From: Spirochaetota bacterium
Lineage (GTDB): Bacteria; Spirochaetota; UBA12135; COTS27
Length of the DNA: 7,904 nt
Direction: 5' to 3'
Assembly (NCBI GenBank): GCA_030621685.1
Contig: JAUXHF010000081.1
Span: 1 to 7,904 of the forward strand
A model generated the notes under the pieces. That model had not been told where the DNA came from. It did not search any database and saw nothing but the letters and a program-made list of their open reading frames with translations. Below, piece after piece: positions 5,386-7,904 of this stretch (positions within the stretch are counted from its first letter, which is position 1; every line of letters begins with the position of its first letter). The translations under genes and the position numbers were made by a program.

Positions 5386-6894
5386 ATGCCAGAGCTACCC
5401 GAGGTAGAAGCCATACGCCAAAACCTAAAATCACGCCTACAAGGATGGCTGTGGGAAAAAACTATTTTCCTTCGTATTAGGCCCAAAAACCCCCATTCCA
5501 CTCGTGAAATATCGCATATTTTCTCGGCGCCAGAGTCCATTGGCAGCCAGCCTTCCGCCCAGTTCCTTCAAGATTTCTTTTCTAACATACAAGGTAAAAC
5601 CTTAAGCAATATTTACCGCCGCGGGAAATACCTCTATTTTAGCTTTAATCAGAACTACGGCTTGCTGGCTCATCTTAGAATGGCTGGCAGTTTTCTTATA
5701 GATCTGCCCCCATGTTTAGAAATTTTAACAGCAAAACCTAGCCAAGCAAGAACCAAAAATATTCATAAAAAACATGTCTTGCCCTCAAATGTTTCAAATT
5801 CGAGTGTTTCAAATTTACTCACGGAAATTCCCCAGATTCCGCAGTATTGCCATGCTCATCTTATTGCTCGTTTTTCTAAACCCGGGGAAAAACCAAAATT
5901 TCTAATTTACTGCGATCAGCGCTTCGGCGAGCTTATTCCCTTTATCCGTCTAAGCACTCAAGAATTTGAATTTTTCAAACACCCCAAACACTCCAAGCAG
6001 TCTTTCCTCAAGCCTATTTCTGAACCTGAACCTGAACGCTCTCACTCTCGCTCTCGCTCTCGCTCTTTAATTCCAGCAAAAACAAGGCTTAGAAAAACAG
6101 CCGAAAACACAAAACAAGCCCCGCCAGCAGCCCTCATCAGCCCCAAAGAGTCTTTCATACTGGCCAGAAAGCACCTTGCTTTCATGCTGGCTAGAAAGCG
6201 CCTTGCCCTTCTGGGACAAGAGCCTCTTGAAATAAAAACAAGCTTCCTGCAAACACATTTTAGGCTTCCCAGAAAAGTTCCCCAAGAAGCAACATCGGCA
6301 GAGCCAAGCAAAGTGGTCTCGCTAAAAAACAAAAGAATAGAAGAATATTTCAAGCAAAAATTCCTGCCATGCTTGCATGAAGCTAAGCCTCAAAGACCTT
6401 GGCCAAATATTCCCATTCATCGTTTTCTGCTGATGCAACAACATCTTGTAGGCATAGGCAATATCTACGCTAACGAGGCTTTGTTTCTTGCTAGCATTCA
6501 CCCCCTGCAAGCCGTATCCAGTCTTTCTAGCAGGCAGCGTAAAGCCTTAGCTTCTGCCTTGTTCAAAATATTAAACCAAGCGATATTAAAAAAAGGAAGC
6601 AGCCTTGCCTTTCTCGCTACAAACAAAAAGATGGCCTTAAAACACGGCGGCAGCGTAACGAAAAGCAGCAAAGCTCAGCCAAAGAAGCCTTGGCGCTGTA
6701 CTGCAAATTTCATGCTTCCCGATGGCTCTTCTGGTAGCTACGCTGTAGAAGAATTGAAAGTCTATGGCGCCAATGGGAAAACTTGCCCTCGCTGCCACTC
6801 TGAAAAGTCTTCTATTAAAAAACTAAGCCTAGCCAATCGAAGTATTTATTTCTGCCCAGCTTGCCAGCTCCTGCCCGGCTCCCCTGCTCCGTAA
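5386..6894 (+). CDS. mutM: Formamidopyrimidine-DNA glycosylase MutM/Fpg, enlarged by low-complexity insertions
   Basis: MutM is a bifunctional base-excision-repair enzyme that removes 8-oxoguanine and formamidopyrimidines and cuts the abasic site. The N-terminus MPELPEVE supplies the catalytic Pro2 and Glu3 (counting Met). Lys81 in RRGKYLYF corresponds to E. coli Lys57, and HLRMAGS (96-102) and DQRFG (177-181) follow. The helix-two-turn-helix has GIGNIYANEAL with Asn359. The C-terminal zinc finger uses Cys467, Cys470, Cys490 and Cys493, with Arg485 as the finger arginine. Length is 502 residues against about 270 usual. The excess lies in about five insertions between conserved blocks: near 40-65, 107-155, 195-275, 290-335 and 412-440. 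Several carry internal duplications, including an Arg-Ser run. All catalytic residues remain, so activity is likely. Compared with the common DPRRFG, one residue is missing in DQRFG. The start is fixed by the required MPELPE N-terminus. No Shine-Dalgarno is present. aat follows after 68 bp. Confidence 0.96.
   Translation: MPELPEVEAIRQNLKSRLQGWLWEKTIFLRIRPKNPHSTREISHIFSAPESIGSQPSAQFLQDFFSNIQGKTLSNIYRRGKYLYFSFNQNYGLLAHLRMAGSFLIDLPPCLEILTAKPSQARTKNIHKKHVLPSNVSNSSVSNLLTEIPQIPQYCHAHLIARFSKPGEKPKFLIYCDQRFGELIPFIRLSTQEFEFFKHPKHSKQSFLKPISEPEPERSHSRSRSRSLIPAKTRLRKTAENTKQAPPAALISPKESFILARKHLAFMLARKRLALLGQEPLEIKTSFLQTHFRLPRKVPQEATSAEPSKVVSLKNKRIEEYFKQKFLPCLHEAKPQRPWPNIPIHRFLLMQQHLVGIGNIYANEALFLASIHPLQAVSSLSSRQRKALASALFKILNQAILKKGSSLAFLATNKKMALKHGGSVTKSSKAQPKKPWRCTANFMLPDGSSGSYAVEELKVYGANGKTCPRCHSEKSSIKKLSLANRSIYFCPACQLLPGSPAP
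5788..5817 (+). repeat. 15-bp imperfect tandem duplication in fpg
   Basis: aatgtttcaaattcg (5788-5802) is followed by agtgtttcaaattta (5803-5817), encoding NVSNS then SVSNL at residues 135-144 in the second insertion of MutM. In frame. Confidence 0.75.
6022..6066 (+). repeat. Hexanucleotide repeats in fpg encoding EP and RS runs
   Basis: The unit gaacct occurs twice and is followed by gaa, encoding EPEPE. It is immediately followed by cgctct, cactct and three more cgctct units (6037-6066), encoding RSHSRSRSRS (residues 218-227). All units are six bases, so slippage would lengthen or shorten the insertion without breaking the frame. The segment lies in the largest MutM insertion and is probably disordered and basic. 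Confidence 0.9.
6154..6207 (+). repeat. 27-bp imperfect tandem duplication in fpg
   Basis: Two adjacent 27-base units (6154-6180 and 6181-6207) encode FILARKHLA and FMLARKRLA (residues 257-274). They differ at only a few bases. The repeat lies at the end of the largest insertion, just before the conserved-looking LGQEPLE segment. Confidence 0.9.
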
Positions 6895-6962
6895 AACCCG
6901 CTATTCCATACCTTGCCTTTTTCTTTACTCTAAATTCCTCATTTTTAAGGTTTTTGTAAGCC
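6895..6962 (+). other. fpg-aat spacer with weak ribosome binding site
   Basis: The 68-bp spacer has no hairpin that looks like a terminator and no clear promoter, which fits co-transcription of fpg and aat. The only Shine-Dalgarno-like string is AAGG at 6947-6950, twelve bases from the aat ATG, which is longer than ideal. An in-frame TAA at 6957-6959 rules out any earlier aat start. Confidence 0.5.
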
Positions 6963-7850
6963 ATGAATTCTCCTTCAAGTCAAAAAAAAGTTTTCAAACA
7001 AATTCAGCCATGCCCGCTTTCCATGCTGCTGCAAGCAAAGCGCCACTATATGGGCTTCTCTCTCAACATGCCCAGCCAAAGCAATGGCTGCGTAGCCATT
7101 GGCGGAACTCTTTCTAATAACTCGCTTATAGAAGCCTATGCCAACGGCGTTTTCCCATGGTTCGAAACACTTCCGGTGCTATGGTACTCTCCATCTCAGC
7201 GTCCTTTGTTCCTCTCTCAAGACAGCTTTAAGGTATCTAAAAGTTTTCGTAAGTTCCTAAAAACAAAAACCTGTGTTCGAAATTCAGCCCAAGCTCTCAA
7301 AGAAGATGCATCAGAAAACAAAGAAGATGCCTCGGAGAAAGAACTTTATCATCTAGCCATAGATAGAAATTTCTCTGCCGTTATTCAAAGTTGTGCCATG
7401 CATAAACGAGCTTCGCAAAAAGATGACGCTGGCACATGGATTGGCCCTGAAATGCTAAAGGCCTATACAGATTTACATCGCCTAGGCTTAGCCCATTCAA
7501 TAGAGGTATATCGTGATAACAATTTAGTAGGCGGCCTCTATGGCGTTTCCTTAGGAAGAGCTTTTTTTGGAGAGTCTATGTTTTCTAAAGAATCGAACAC
7601 TTCAAAACTAGCCCTGCTCGCCCTCACTCAGCTTTCAAAGGTTTTAGAGAGTTATGGGAACTACGGTTTTTTGTTCATAGATTGCCAGCAAGCCAGTAAG
7701 CATATTATGTCGCTGGGGGCAGAGCTTCACTCCAAAAAAAACTACAGGCTTCTTATGGTAGAGGCCATGAGTTCTCCATGCCTAAAGGGTTTATGGACGG
7801 AGCTTGAATCTCCCTTATCTCATTCTTTGGCTAAGGAAGATTTTTCTTAA
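6963..7850 (+). CDS. aat: Leucyl/phenylalanyl-tRNA--protein transferase
   Basis: Aat transfers Leu or Phe from aminoacyl-tRNA to the N-terminus of proteins beginning with Arg or Lys, marking them for degradation through ClpS and ClpAP in the cytosol. Family blocks appear in order: GGTLSNNSLIEAYANGVFPWF (47-67), LWYSPSQRPLF (73-83), FSAVIQSCA (137-145), GTWIGPEM (157-164), LGLAHSIEVY (174-183), LVGGLYGVSLG (188-198), FFGESMFSKESNTSK (201-215) and FIDCQ (238-242). Asp240 and Gln242 correspond to E. coli Asp186 and Gln188, implicated in peptide-bond formation. Length is 295 against about 230-245 in E. coli-like members. The extra residues are mostly a duplicated acidic linker (about 113-126), a short insert before GTWI and a C-terminal tail of about 25. 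The usual GGDLS reads GGTLS. The first ATG after an in-frame stop is used, and a start at Met21 is possible but would trim the N-terminal part. No ClpS or ClpA gene is in view. Confidence 0.96.
   Translation: MNSPSSQKKVFKQIQPCPLSMLLQAKRHYMGFSLNMPSQSNGCVAIGGTLSNNSLIEAYANGVFPWFETLPVLWYSPSQRPLFLSQDSFKVSKSFRKFLKTKTCVRNSAQALKEDASENKEDASEKELYHLAIDRNFSAVIQSCAMHKRASQKDDAGTWIGPEMLKAYTDLHRLGLAHSIEVYRDNNLVGGLYGVSLGRAFFGESMFSKESNTSKLALLALTQLSKVLESYGNYGFLFIDCQQASKHIMSLGAELHSKKNYRLLMVEAMSSPCLKGLWTELESPLSHSLAKEDFS
7299..7340 (+). repeat. 21-bp imperfect tandem duplication in aat
   Basis: Units at 7299-7319 and 7320-7340 encode KEDASEN and KEDASEK (residues 113-126), an acidic linker between the N-terminal part of Aat and its GNAT-like catalytic part. 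It is in frame, and the linker is absent from E. coli Aat. Confidence 0.88.
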
Positions 7851-7867
7851 ATTATTTTCTTAAATTA
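7842..7867. repeat. 13-bp perfect tandem duplication across the aat stop codon
   Basis: ttttcttaaatta occurs at 7842-7854 and again at 7855-7867. The first copy contains the aat stop TAA (7848-7850). The second copy carries, on the minus strand, the TAA (7862-7860) that would end the frame entering from the right edge. Confidence 0.92.
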
Positions 7868-7904
7868 TCTTCTTCAGAGGTTTGCCCTTAGCGATTAAGC
7901 CGCC
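7860..7904 (-). CDS. Possible C-terminal end of a convergent gene (14 codons visible)
   Basis: Reading leftward from the right edge, one minus-strand frame is open for 14 codons and gives GGLIAKGKPLKKII followed by TAA. The other two minus frames have stops within this stretch. The peptide is plausible as a basic protein C-terminus, but it is too short to identify, and openness over 45 bp could be chance. The gap to aat would be 9 bp, convergent. Confidence 0.2.
   Translation of the reverse strand, partial: GGLIAKGKPLKKII

Noticed and set aside
6042..6353. Antisense open frame of 103 codons within fpg
   Set aside because: It is a shadow of the fpg reading frame. Its Arg-Glu run is only the reverse of the CGCTCT repeat, and fpg is certain on the other strand.
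5386..6894. Fusion of Fpg with a second enzyme
   Set aside because: The extra sequence is spread over several loops between Fpg blocks and is low-complexity. No second domain is recognisable.
7838..7850. Intrinsic terminator at the end of aat
   Set aside because: The only symmetry is AAGA/TCTT around a T-run, which is too short and AT-rich to call.

Overview
The window looks like ordinary bacterial chromosome from a moderately AT-rich bacterium. It carries four recognisable protein genes and one AT-rich, repeat-filled divergent intergenic region. The gene set (Mfd, a CapD/WbpM-type sugar-nucleotide dehydratase, MutM/Fpg, Aat) is widespread in bacteria and does not fix the lineage. The N-terminus of Mfd and the soluble dehydratase make me think loosely of spirochaetes, but this is a weak guess. 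No RNA gene, CRISPR array, insertion sequence or phage gene is visible.

Layout. Positions 1-3191 (minus) hold mfd, the transcription-repair coupling factor, cut off by the left edge after 1063 codons. A 266-bp spacer (3192-3457) follows. Positions 3458-4963 (minus) hold a 501-residue nucleotide-sugar 4,6-dehydratase/epimerase, co-directional with and upstream of mfd. Positions 4964-5385 are a 422-bp divergent intergenic region with a five-copy 12-bp tandem array and a 16-bp duplication that doubles a -10-like element. Positions 5386-6894 (plus) hold mutM/fpg, the 8-oxoguanine glycosylase, almost twice normal length. Positions 6963-7850 (plus) hold aat, leucyl/phenylalanyl-tRNA-protein transferase, 68 bp after fpg and probably in the same operon. 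The last ~45 bp may be the C-terminal end of a convergent minus-strand gene.

Function. Mfd and MutM are both DNA-repair proteins: Mfd removes stalled RNA polymerase and recruits nucleotide excision repair, and MutM starts base excision repair of oxidised purines. They are on opposite strands and separated by the surface-sugar gene, so nothing shows co-regulation. Aat tags proteins for N-degron proteolysis, and the dehydratase supplies activated deoxy-amino sugars for surface polysaccharide or glycoprotein.

The most striking property is shared by the whole window: short direct tandem duplications (units 6-27 bp) occur in three of the four genes and in the spacers. In coding DNA the unit length is always a multiple of three, and the duplications sit in low-complexity insertions between conserved domains of MutM, Mfd and Aat. 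I did not find a convincing new multi-gene system. The candidates for a second look are the inflated MutM, the tandem-duplication habit, the 12-bp array and the possibly leaderless fpg promoter.
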